From Kordia sp. TARA_039_SRF (GTDB taxonomy: Bacteria; Bacteroidota; Bacteroidia; Flavobacteriales; Flavobacteriaceae), in contig SMNH02000016.1 in NCBI GenBank assembly GCA_006383075.2, positions 1 through 47,260 on the forward strand: a DNA stretch of 47,260 nucleotides, in the 5' to 3' direction. The position numbers were made by a program, and so were the translations under genes. The notes beneath the pieces were generated by a model. That model ran no database searches. It saw only the letters and a program-made list of their open reading frames with translations, and was not told the DNA's origin. This document shows, in pieces, positions 24,084-33,527 of this stretch; positions within the stretch are counted from its first letter, which is position 1, and the number at the start of each line of letters is the position of its first letter.

Positions 24084-25103
24084 ATGAAACTCCAACTTGA
24101 TATACAAAGTTTTGAACTTCCGCTGCAGCATCCGTTTACGATTTCGCGGTATACGGTTACGGTACAAAAAACAGTTGTCGTTGCCATTTCTGATGGCGAA
24201 TTCACAGGGTATGGAGAAGCAACCGTAAACCCGTATTACAACAGTTCGGTGGAAAGTTTGAAAACTTCTATAGAAAATGTAAAAACTGTTGTAGAAGAAG
24301 TTTCAGAAAGTATACATCCAACACAATTTTGGAAACGGCTTGAACCAAAATTACACGACAATTATTTTGCGTTATGCGCGCTCGATTGTGCCTATTGGGA
24401 TTTGTATGCGAAACAACACCAAAAACCATTACGTCGCTTTTGGAGCGAACACGATACAAATCTCCCAAAAACAAACTTTACGATTGGAATTGACGATATA
24501 GAAGTGATGCAATCCAAAATTCTGCAGAAGCCTTGGGCGATTTACAAAGTAAAGCTAGGGACGAAAAACGATGTGGAAATCATAGAAAAGCTTCGAGAAG
24601 TCACGGATGCAGTATTCAGAGTGGATGCCAATTGCGCGTGGACCGTAGAAGAAACGCTTAAAAATGCAGTAATACTCAAAGAATTAGGTGTCGAATTCAT
24701 AGAACAACCACTAAAAGCCGATCATTGGAACGGCATGAAAATTCTTAAAAAAGAAAGTGTCTTACCAATCATCGCAGATGAAAGTTGTCAAAAATTGGAA
24801 GATGTTTCAAAATGTGCGGAAGTCTTTCACGGAATCAATATCAAACTCATGAAATGTGGTGGAATTACACCAGCCTTGCAAATGATTGAAATCGCGAAGG
24901 CTAACAATATAAAACTCATGGCAGGTTGTATGACGGAATCTTCTATCGGAATTTCAAATCTTACACAATTAGCACCTTTATTAGATTACATAGATGCTGA
25001 TGGCGCATTATTGCTGCAAAAAGATATAGCGAAAGGTGTTACATTCAACGATGGCGAAATTATTTACACTGAAAAAAACGGTTCAGGAGCTACATTATTA
25101 TAA
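24084..25103 (+). CDS. Dipeptide epimerase (L-Ala-D/L-Glu epimerase type, enolase superfamily)
   Basis: 339 residues of the muconate-lactonising subgroup of the enolase superfamily. The N-terminal capping domain ('SFELPLQHPFTISRYTVTVQ') is followed by a TIM barrel with KxK catalytic lysine 'YKVKLG' (about 155-160), metal ligands in 'VDANCAW' (Asp), 'FIEQPL' (Glu) and 'IADES' (Asp), and the second catalytic Lys in 'GINIKLMKCGG'. The C-terminal 'GCMTESSIGI' and the 'DADG' region bind the dipeptide, as in YcjG/YkfB, which epimerise L-Ala-D-Glu released from murein. Specificity can differ in relatives. A -7-like TATCTTTA ends 4 nt before the ATG, so the mRNA may be leaderless. Shared terminator with the convergent gene at 25112-25143. 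Confidence 0.88.
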   Translation: MKLQLDIQSFELPLQHPFTISRYTVTVQKTVVVAISDGEFTGYGEATVNPYYNSSVESLKTSIENVKTVVEEVSESIHPTQFWKRLEPKLHDNYFALCALDCAYWDLYAKQHQKPLRRFWSEHDTNLPKTNFTIGIDDIEVMQSKILQKPWAIYKVKLGTKNDVEIIEKLREVTDAVFRVDANCAWTVEETLKNAVILKELGVEFIEQPLKADHWNGMKILKKESVLPIIADESCQKLEDVSKCAEVFHGINIKLMKCGGITPALQMIEIAKANNIKLMAGCMTESSIGISNLTQLAPLLDYIDADGALLLQKDIAKGVTFNDGEIIYTEKNGSGATLL

Positions 25104-25111
25104 AAACAAAA

Positions 25112-25143
25112 AAACGCCCAGAATTCAAGGAAACTGAGCGTTT
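25112..25143. terminator. Bidirectional terminator between convergent genes
   Basis: A 10-bp stem (aaacgcccag 25112-25121, ctgagcgttt 25134-25143, one G-U) flanked by A-run on the left and T on the right. It serves both the epimerase gene and the reverse-strand T9SS gene. Confidence 0.7.
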
Positions 25144-25162
25144 AAGATATAAAATAAAAATA

Positions 25163-26176
25163 TTATTGTTTGATAAATTTCTTTGTGCTACTGGCTCCTG
25201 AAGCCATTTCAAGCGTTAAGAAATACATGCCTTGTTGCAAATTCGCTACCGAAATTCTGGAGGAAACGTTACTTGAAGTAAACACATTTCTTCCTTGCAT
25301 ATCTACAATAGAAACCTTGGCAATAGTTTGTCCTTCTGCAGTATTAACAGTAATAAAATTCGTTGCTGGATTCGGATAGATTTCAAACTGAGAAGCAGCT
25401 ACCGTGTTTCTTGAAAGTGTTAATCCAGTATTGCGTTCGTGGGTTTCGGTGGTTTCATTAATTCCTAAAAAGCCAGAAACAATCACAGCATTATTATATC
25501 GAAAAGCTATATTAATAGCATTATCGTCATAATAATAGTACGTAGTTTGTGTTAACGTTCCAATATTATTAAAAATAGGAGGAATGCTAAAACTCAAACT
25601 TTGATCAATACGCAAACGAGTAACATCTCCCAAATAATCACTTCCCAAAGGATTTGGAAGTGTCAATGTTCCATGCGCATCTACAGTAGTGCTTAATGTT
25701 CCCGTAAAGGTTCCGCTCGTTCCTTGGTAGGTAAAAGTACCAGCGACAGCACCAGAATTACTTTCGCCAAAAACTAAAGGAAATTGACCTAAAAAAGCAT
25801 TCGTTGTATTATAATTCAATTCAATATCACCTTGTGACGCACCCGTGATAAAAGTACCAACAGCATCAGTTTTTAAAAAGAATGTGCTTGTTGTTGGCGG
25901 CATGCCTTGCGTGGTAATGGTTTGAACTTCTGTAGTTCCAGGATACGTGGATAACTGTGTGGCATCAGGGGCAGCATAGGTGTCAATATTTGTACCTGCG
26001 GAAGTTAAATTGTCAAAAGTCCAAAAAACATTCGCACCTGTAGGCGATTGGTCCAACGGAGCTGCAGGAGTTACAATGGTAAAATTTGTACCTGGAAAGC
26101 TGGTGTAAATTGGAATTGTTTGTGAAAAACCTGCAAAACTAAAAAATAAAGCAAGTACGAGTAATTTTGTTTTCAT
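25163..26176 (-). CDS. Secreted protein with T9SS type A sorting domain
   Basis: 337 residues. Signal peptide 1-18 ('MKTKLLVLALFFSFAGFSQ'). The last about 75 residues are a Por secretion-tail domain: 'FEIYPNPATNFITV', 'VSIVDMQGRNVFTSSNVSS', 'ISVANLQQGMYFLTLEMASG' and 'KKFIKQ', which directs export through the type IX secretion system and cleavage/attachment at the cell surface. The middle, rich in Thr, Gly and Asn with predicted beta strands ('GTSGTFTGTLSTTVDAHGTL'), is an unrecognised cargo domain; no catalytic motif is seen. Monocistronic; convergent with the epimerase gene. The sorting call is firm, cargo function unknown. Confidence 0.9.
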   Translation of the reverse strand: MKTKLLVLALFFSFAGFSQTIPIYTSFPGTNFTIVTPAAPLDQSPTGANVFWTFDNLTSAGTNIDTYAAPDATQLSTYPGTTEVQTITTQGMPPTTSTFFLKTDAVGTFITGASQGDIELNYNTTNAFLGQFPLVFGESNSGAVAGTFTYQGTSGTFTGTLSTTVDAHGTLTLPNPLGSDYLGDVTRLRIDQSLSFSIPPIFNNIGTLTQTTYYYYDDNAINIAFRYNNAVIVSGFLGINETTETHERNTGLTLSRNTVAASQFEIYPNPATNFITVNTAEGQTIAKVSIVDMQGRNVFTSSNVSSRISVANLQQGMYFLTLEMASGASSTKKFIKQ

Positions 26177-28483
<2,307 letters not shown>

Positions 28484-28506
28484 TTAGATTTTTATAAAAC
28501 CAATAC

Positions 28507-28548
28507 AAAGGCAATTACGTACATTAAAGTATGTAATTGCCTTTTTTT
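28507..28548 (+). terminator. gyrB terminator
   Basis: A perfect 12-bp stem (aaaggcaattac 28507-28518, gtaattgccttt 28533-28544), with possible inner pairing of gtac/gtat, followed by T. It starts 24 bp after the gyrB stop. Confidence 0.85.
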
Positions 28549-28635
28549 AATCTAAAAATTGAAAAAAGGGGATTTTCCTGTATAAATTCTTATATGATTT
28601 CAGTATTTTTAGAAAATCAATAAAAACCTACAAAA

Positions 28636-29649
28636 ATGAAAAACCCACTGATTTTAGTACTCATTCTATTAGGAATGAGCTTTTCCAATGCGCAAGAAAA
28701 CATCAATGAACTACTAGCCGCAGGTATTGATGATGCCAAACGATTTACCACCGATTACATAGCACCAGCTTCCGACGGACTGGCGTACGGAATCAACACA
28801 GGTTGGTTTAACAATGCAAAAGCACCAAAGCGTTTTGGTTTTGAAATCTCGATTGTTGGTAATGCTTCTTTTATAAAAGACGAAAAAAAGTCGTTTCAAC
28901 TTAATGTGGCAGACTATGAAAATATTCGTTTTCCAGACAACAGTCCGTCCAAAACCGTAGCGACTGCGCTAGGAGAAAACGATCCAGATATTACCGTAAT
29001 TGTTACGTATGACGATCCTGTTTTTGGGAATCAAGAAGTCGAATTGACCTTGCCAACAGGAATTGGTTCGGAAAACGTAGACATCATTCCAACAGCATTT
29101 GTGCAAGCAAGTTTTTCTCCTTTCAAAGGAACACAAGTAAAAGGACGTTTCTTTCCAAAAGTAAATACAGAAGATGTTGAATTAAGTACTTACGGATTCG
29201 GAATTCAGCAAGAATTTACGTCGTGGTTGCCAGCAGACAGCGTTTTTCCTGTAGCAGTTTCAGGATTGGTTGCTTACACGCGCTTAGACGCAAGTTATGA
29301 CTTCACCGACTCAGGCGTTATTGCGGGAAGCGATCAAAAAGTAGAAACGGAAGTCAAAACCCTATTATTTCAGCTCATTGCAGGAACAAAATTCAAAGTG
29401 TTAAACTTTTACGCAGGATTGGGATACATTACAGGTGATTCTACAACGGACTTATTAGGAAGTTATACCGTGACCGACGGCGTATTATTTTCAGAAACTA
29501 TTACGGATCCATTTTCAGTAGAGCGTGATATTTCTGGTGTAAGAGGTACGCTTGGCGCGAATTTAAAGCTAGGATTCTTCGGTTTGAACCTCGATTATTC
29601 ACTTGGAGAATTTGACAGTGCAAGCTTGGGCATTAACTTCTCATTTTAA
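28636..29649 (+). CDS. Exported beta-barrel-like protein, probably DUF6588 family
   Basis: 337 residues with a signal peptide (1-19, cleavage SNA-Q). The N-terminal 'LLAAGIDDAKRFTTDYIAPA' and 'LAYGINTGWFNNAKAPKRFG' correspond, from memory, to the DUF6588 family of Bacteroidota. The rest consists of alternating amphipathic strands ('GFGIQQEFTSWLPA', 'FQLIAGTKFKVLNFYAGLGY') and ends with aromatic 'GLNLDYSLGEFDSASLGINF' then SF, the C-terminal Phe signature of an outer-membrane barrel. Function unknown. Flanked by the gyrB terminator and mdh, it appears monocistronic. The barrel inference is stronger than the family name. Confidence 0.75.
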   Translation: MKNPLILVLILLGMSFSNAQENINELLAAGIDDAKRFTTDYIAPASDGLAYGINTGWFNNAKAPKRFGFEISIVGNASFIKDEKKSFQLNVADYENIRFPDNSPSKTVATALGENDPDITVIVTYDDPVFGNQEVELTLPTGIGSENVDIIPTAFVQASFSPFKGTQVKGRFFPKVNTEDVELSTYGFGIQQEFTSWLPADSVFPVAVSGLVAYTRLDASYDFTDSGVIAGSDQKVETEVKTLLFQLIAGTKFKVLNFYAGLGYITGDSTTDLLGSYTVTDGVLFSETITDPFSVERDISGVRGTLGANLKLGFFGLNLDYSLGEFDSASLGINFSF

Positions 29650-29694
29650 GGATATTTTAAGCGTTCGTTCTTTTCTAAAAAGGAGATTAATTTG

Positions 29695-29702
29695 TACTTT
29701 TG
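29695..29702 (+). promoter_or_regulatory. -7 element of the mdh promoter
   Basis: TACTTTTG is a perfect TAnnTTTG, 37 bp before the ATG at 29739. Because it overlaps the alternative upstream TTG codon at 29700, translation must begin further down, which decides the mdh start. Confidence 0.6.
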
Positions 29703-29738
29703 CACCTTATAAACAATACATTAAAAAACAATAAAAAT

Positions 29739-30665
29739 ATGAAAGTTACAGTTGTAGGTGCAGGAGCCGTTGGTGCAAGTTGCGCAGAATATATCGCGAT
29801 TAAAAATTTTGCTTCAGAAGTCGTTTTGTTAGATATCAAAGAAGGATATGCTGAAGGAAAAGCTATGGATTTAATGCAAACCGCTTCTTTAAATGGTTTT
29901 GACACGAAAATCACAGGAAGTACAAACGATTATTCAAAAACAGCTGGTAGCGATATTTGTGTAATTACTTCTGGAATTCCACGTAAACCAGGAATGACAC
30001 GTGAGGAACTCATCGGAATCAACGCGGGAATTGTAAAATCAGTTTCTTCAAGCTTAATTGAGCATTCGCCAAATACAATTATTATTGTAGTAAGTAATCC
30101 AATGGATACGATGACGTATTTAGTTCACAAAACAACTGGATTGCCAAAGAATAAAATCATCGGAATGGGTGGCGCGTTAGACAGTGCTCGTTTCAAGTAC
30201 AGATTGGCAGAAGCTTTAGAAGCACCAATTTCTGATGTTGACGGAATGGTAATCGGTGGACATAGCGACAAAGGAATGGTTCCTTTAACAGCGCATGCAA
30301 CACGTAACAGTATCAAAGTTTCTGAATTTTTATCGGAAGAGCGTTTAAACCAAGTTAAAGAAGATACTAAAGTTGGTGGAGCAACTCTAACAAAATTATT
30401 AGGAACATCAGCTTGGTACGCGCCAGGAGCAGCAGTTTCAGGATTGGTTCAAGCTATTGCATGTGATCAAAAGAAAATGTATCCTTGCTCAGTATTGCTA
30501 GAAGGTGAATTTGGATTGAATGATTTGTGTATTGGAGTTCCTGTAATCTTAGGGAAAAACGGAATCGAAAGCATTGTAGAAATCGATTTAAGTAATGCAG
30601 AAAAAGACCATTTAGCAGAAAGTGCAGAAGGTGTAAAGAAAACAAACGGATTATTAGAATTATAA
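29739..30665 (+). CDS. mdh: Malate dehydrogenase (NAD-dependent, LDH-like)
   Basis: 308 residues. It interconverts malate and oxaloacetate in the TCA cycle. Rossmann NAD site 'VVGAGAVGASCAEYIAIKN' (residues 4-22), the substrate-loop arginines 'GIPRKPGMTREEL' (about 80-92), 'VSNPMDTMTYL', the catalytic 'ALDSARFKYRLAEAL' Asp/Arg, and 'GGHSDKGMVPL' with the catalytic His. The start is the ATG at 29739: a TTG 13 codons upstream overlaps the -7 element 29695-29702 and adds residues not in the family. Monocistronic with terminator at 30687-30721. Confidence 0.96.
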   Translation: MKVTVVGAGAVGASCAEYIAIKNFASEVVLLDIKEGYAEGKAMDLMQTASLNGFDTKITGSTNDYSKTAGSDICVITSGIPRKPGMTREELIGINAGIVKSVSSSLIEHSPNTIIIVVSNPMDTMTYLVHKTTGLPKNKIIGMGGALDSARFKYRLAEALEAPISDVDGMVIGGHSDKGMVPLTAHATRNSIKVSEFLSEERLNQVKEDTKVGGATLTKLLGTSAWYAPGAAVSGLVQAIACDQKKMYPCSVLLEGEFGLNDLCIGVPVILGKNGIESIVEIDLSNAEKDHLAESAEGVKKTNGLLEL

Positions 30666-30686
30666 CCCTATTTTATAAAAACAGAG

Positions 30687-30721
30687 AAAAACCTCATCAC
30701 TTACTGTGTTGAGGTTTTTTT
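30687..30721 (+). terminator. mdh terminator
   Basis: Stem aaaaacctca-t-cac / gtg-t-tgaggttttt with one internal mismatch, 5-nt loop and T-run, 22 bp after the mdh stop. Confidence 0.75.
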
Positions 30722-30739
30722 ATATTCGCAAAAATGTAA

Positions 30740-30747
30740 CATATTTG
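30740..30747 (+). promoter_or_regulatory. -7-like element of the 30797 gene
   Basis: CATATTTG matches 7 of 8 positions of TAnnTTTG, 49 bp before the ATG. A TTG ends 28 bp upstream (30709-30711), a little too far. Confidence 0.35.
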
Positions 30748-30796
30748 TAGTATTAACAACAAATTGAATAGTTGAAAACAAACAAAAATTAAAAAC

Positions 30797-31450
30797 ATGA
30801 AAAAAATATTTTTATTAGTAGCGTTGGCATTTAGTGTAATGGTTTCTGCTCAAAACGAATTAACAGAAGGAAAAATTACTTCCAAACAAACAATGTCTAC
30901 TGATAACGAACAAGTACAGGCGCAGTTTGAAATGATGGGGAAAATGGAGACAGTTACTTTATTCAAAGGACAAAACTCTCGCTCAGAACTTGACAATCCA
31001 ATGTCTGGAACGGTCACTACAGTCATCAATATGGATACAAAAAAAATGATGATGTTGATGGACAATCCAGCAATGGGGAAATTATACAACATTGAAGACA
31101 TTTCTATCACTGAAGAAGATTTAAAAAACATAAAAGTGACCAAAGGTTCTAAAACAAAAACAGTATTAGGGTACAAATGTCAGCAGTACATCACATCTGT
31201 AACAAAAGACGGCGTAACGCTTGATATGGACATGTATACTACAGATGCTATCAAAGTACCAACGCAATACACTGCAACGATGGGAGACAAAGTATCAGGT
31301 TTTCCTTTATACATGGAAATGAAAATGAACCAAATGGGAATTGATATGAAAATTACCACAGAAGTAACTAAAATTGAAAAGCAATCGGTTTCTTCTGAAA
31401 TTTTTAAAACAACTCCACCAGAAGGTTACAAAAACATGAAAGGAATGTAA
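30797..31450 (+). CDS. Exported DUF4412-like protein
   Basis: 217 residues, signal peptide 1-18 ('MKKIFLLVALAFSVMVSAQ'). Met-rich mature region (for example 'MDTKKMMMLMDNPAMGKLYN') and the segment 'TVLGYKCQQYITSV' resemble the DUF4412/DUF4292-like lipid-binding (LolA-like) beta folds of Bacteroidota, in which the peptide 'GYKCKKY' is typical. A hydrophobic-ligand or envelope role is possible but unproven. Met clusters could also relate to metal handling; I do not claim that. It is monocistronic, followed by the terminal-inverted-repeat element 31469-31602, whose hairpin may end transcription. Confidence 0.7.
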   Translation: MKKIFLLVALAFSVMVSAQNELTEGKITSKQTMSTDNEQVQAQFEMMGKMETVTLFKGQNSRSELDNPMSGTVTTVINMDTKKMMMLMDNPAMGKLYNIEDISITEEDLKNIKVTKGSKTKTVLGYKCQQYITSVTKDGVTLDMDMYTTDAIKVPTQYTATMGDKVSGFPLYMEMKMNQMGIDMKITTEVTKIEKQSVSSEIFKTTPPEGYKNMKGM

Positions 31451-31468
31451 TCCTTTCAATAGTATATA

Positions 31469-31602
31469 AAGAGACTGTCTAAAAAGTCGTAACTAACGTC
31501 ATTCTGAGCTTGACTCAGAATCTCATCGTGTTGATTTTCAACTGTTATGGGAAGCCGAATCAAGTTCGGTTTGACGAAATTGGCACTTTTAGACAGTCTC
31601 TT
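31469..31602. mobile_element. MITE-like element with terminal inverted repeats
   Basis: 134 bp bounded by aagagactgtctaaaaagt (31469-31487) and its near-perfect complement cacttttagacagtctctt (31584-31602). The interior carries a second, weaker palindrome built on cattctgagcttgactcaga. No ORF. The layout is that of a non-autonomous miniature element; I see no target duplication with certainty. It also separates the 30797 gene from the 31629 gene and may act as a terminator. Confidence 0.5.
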
Positions 31603-31628
31603 CCTTTTTAATCATATTTCTTTTAGCT

Positions 31629-32588
31629 ATGCATAAAAACTACTATATCTGCGCATTATTTTTTGTGTTGTGTAGCATCACTATCTCATGTAAAACGACT
31701 TCGAAAGTTCCCATGAAAAGTATTCAGTTGGAACTTTTAAAAGACAATATTTCTACGGCAGAAAAGTATCGAGGTATTGAAAATCTTCAAAAACGAATTG
31801 TGTCACTTGGTGCGGAAAATGTAGTTATTGCAGCACAAAACAATCAAAAAATTACATTTAATTATCAAGGAGACATCAAGCTAGAAGCTTTTGAAAAAGC
31901 ATTTATGGTGTCGGGAAAGCTAGAATTCTTCGAAGTGTGTTTAGAAAAAGAAGTTTTAGTTAAAAGCTTACTCAACTTACATTACAAAATGTCTGGCAAG
32001 GATAGTATAATCTCTGATAGAATAGATCATAAAGAAGATAATGATACGTTTTTCGGAATGTCATTTGCAGAGTTAGGATCTGTTTTTCTTGGAACTATTT
32101 CAGAAGAAAACGAAGAAGAAATCATTCCGTTGCTAAAAAAAGCGTCAATATATGTAGCGGAACAAAAAAAGTATGTCAAATTTCTATTAGGTAGAAAAGA
32201 CGAAAAAGATAGGTATGAAGTGTATGCAGTCTATGTCAACAAAGATGGCAAATCTACGTTAGATGGAAGTTATGTTGTAGCTACTGCTACTGAAAAATCT
32301 CTTTACAATGATTCGTACAATGTGAATATTGAAATGGATGAAGTTGGCGCTAAAATCTGGGAAGAATTAACCACGCATGTATATTATACAAGAGGGAATA
32401 TCGCTGTTGCGGTTGATAATGAAGTGTATATGGCTCCAACTGTTTCTAGCGGAGGAATTTCAGGTGGATTTAGTCAAATTTCAGCAAATCTCAATGAGGA
32501 AGAAGCGTCAATGTTGGCGAATGCTATACGTTTAGGAGCCATCCCGAAGGTGAAAATCATTTCTGTATCAACACTCAAACCTTATTAA
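31629..32588 (+). CDS. Exported SecD periplasmic-head-like protein (putative lipoprotein)
   Basis: 319 residues, signal sequence ending 'CSITISC' (probable lipoprotein Cys at about residue 21). It is related to the periplasmic P1 region of SecD. Residues about 255-272 'RGNIAVAVDNEVYMAPTV' match SecDF 'RGNIAVVLDNIVYSAPGV' (about 434-451), the next 'GGISGGFSQISANLNEEEA' matches 'GAISGGNTEISGQFTIQEA', and 'LANAIRLGAIP' matches 'LANVLRAGKLP'. Upstream, 'NLQKRIVSLGAENVVIAAQ' and 'KLEFFEV' match the SecD base ('VLNKRIDQFGV', 'ELEFWKT'). The SecD transmembrane helices are absent. It lies 0.9 kb upstream of secDF with one gene between. Function unknown; a free-standing head could bind exported chains or be a decoy paralogue. 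Confidence 0.8.
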   Translation: MHKNYYICALFFVLCSITISCKTTSKVPMKSIQLELLKDNISTAEKYRGIENLQKRIVSLGAENVVIAAQNNQKITFNYQGDIKLEAFEKAFMVSGKLEFFEVCLEKEVLVKSLLNLHYKMSGKDSIISDRIDHKEDNDTFFGMSFAELGSVFLGTISEENEEEIIPLLKKASIYVAEQKKYVKFLLGRKDEKDRYEVYAVYVNKDGKSTLDGSYVVATATEKSLYNDSYNVNIEMDEVGAKIWEELTTHVYYTRGNIAVAVDNEVYMAPTVSSGGISGGFSQISANLNEEEASMLANAIRLGAIPKVKIISVSTLKPY

Positions 32589-32648
32589 ATTATTTATAAG
32601 TAGCACGATAAAATTCAGCTACTTAAAGCAAAATAAAATGTGAAAAGT

Positions 32649-32662
32649 CTGCAATAATGCAG
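32649..32662 (+). repeat. Short palindrome before the 32685 gene
   Basis: ctgca-ataa-tgcag, a 5-bp stem with 4-nt loop, lies in the -35 region of the promoter of the 32685 gene. It may be a regulator site; too short to be sure. Confidence 0.2.
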
Positions 32663-32672
32663 TCATAATTTT

Positions 32673-32680
32673 TATATTTG
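32673..32680 (+). promoter_or_regulatory. -7 element placed for a leaderless mRNA
   Basis: TATATTTG, a perfect TAnnTTTG, ends four nucleotides before the ATG at 32685. With the usual spacing the transcript would start at or within a base or two of the A of AUG. No good TTG at -33. Confidence 0.5.
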
Positions 32681-32684
32681 GCGA

Positions 32685-33320
32685 ATGATTGCAAAAAAAT
32701 ACTTTAGTGCCTTCATAATTTTACTCGTACTCTTTGGTTTTTACCAAGAGCAAACGCCTGCGCCCAATCAAGAAATTGAACTTCAATTTACAGAAAGTGC
32801 GGCGGTTTCGTCTGAAACTGTTGAGGTCATTCATGCAATCAAAGAACAACTACGTTCGTTAGGTGTTGAGCATATCCAAGTGCGCGCACAGGGACAAACA
32901 CTTAAAATTTCGTATTTCAGTCAAGAAAATGTAGCGGCAATCAAAGAAGTATTGCTTGCAAAAGGATTTTTAGCAGCAAATACACTTCCAGTAATTCCCA
33001 CAGAAGACAATCGCGAAAACGCTGCGTTTCAAACGTATGCAGATGTTGATACGTATAAAATAGATGTCTACGAACTAAAATCGGCAGGCGATTCGTTTAA
33101 CGGCGTTCATGGAAAATACATTTTAGAACTTCACAAAGAATACGACAAATCTCCCACACCAAACTCATTTGCCAATACCAGTGAATTTTTTACGGGAGAT
33201 GTTGATACAACGACTTTAGAATTGGCGTATACTATCTCAGATTACACGACAATTCCAAAAGAAAACAATACATACGAAATTCCTGAAGTTCGCGCAGGAC
33301 CTTTTACTTTCCAATCATAA
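32685..33320 (+). CDS. Exported protein with SecD-base-like segment, next to secDF
   Basis: 211 residues. The N-terminus 'MIAKKYFSAFIILLVLFGFY' is a signal peptide or anchor. Residues about 50-95 include 'LRSLGVEHIQVRAQGQTLKI', which parallels 'IVSLGAENVVIAAQNNQKIT' of the preceding gene and the ferredoxin-like base of SecD P1; 'EDVAAIKEVL'-type helix follows. The second half ('YKIDVYELKSAGDSFNGVHG', 'DTTTLELAYTISDY') is not recognised and lacks the SecD head motif RGNIAV. So it may be a degenerate paralogue of the 31629 product. The -7 element 4 nt before the ATG implies a leaderless mRNA. It ends 207 bp before secDF, which has its own promoter. Confidence 0.7.
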   Translation: MIAKKYFSAFIILLVLFGFYQEQTPAPNQEIELQFTESAAVSSETVEVIHAIKEQLRSLGVEHIQVRAQGQTLKISYFSQENVAAIKEVLLAKGFLAANTLPVIPTEDNRENAAFQTYADVDTYKIDVYELKSAGDSFNGVHGKYILELHKEYDKSPTPNSFANTSEFFTGDVDTTTLELAYTISDYTTIPKENNTYEIPEVRAGPFTFQS

Positions 33321-33354
33321 AAAAACATAGTGAATTTTGATGCGAAACGTATCA

Positions 33355-33420
33355 AACGCTAGCTATCAAGAATCAAAACAAAACGGTTTCTTGATATACA
33401 ATATGTCTTTTTGAAGCGTT
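33355..33420. repeat. Nested inverted repeat upstream of secDF
   Basis: Inner perfect 9-bp arms tatcaagaa (33364-33372) and ttcttgata (33388-33396), outer arms aacgct (33355-33360) and agcgtt (33415-33420). It lies after the 32685 gene and before the secDF promoter; no T-run follows closely, so terminator or regulatory site are both possible. Confidence 0.4.
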
Positions 33421-33464
33421 CAAAAAGAACATAACATCACAATCAAATTACATATAAAAAATAA

Positions 33465-33495
33465 TTGTCAAATCACAAGTGAACGGCTATATTTG
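33465..33495 (+). promoter_or_regulatory. secDF promoter
   Basis: TTG (33465-33467), 20-bp spacer, TATATTTG (33488-33495): the best match to the Bacteroidota promoter in the window. The leader to the ATG at 33528 would be about 27 nt. Confidence 0.75.
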
Positions 33496-33527
33496 CCCGT
33501 TTAAAAATTTGACCAAAAACATTAAAA

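Noticed and set aside
29700-29738. N-terminal extension of mdh from a TTG codon
   Set aside because: The TTG overlaps the -7 promoter element at 29695-29702, and the extra 13 residues precede the normal family N-terminus.
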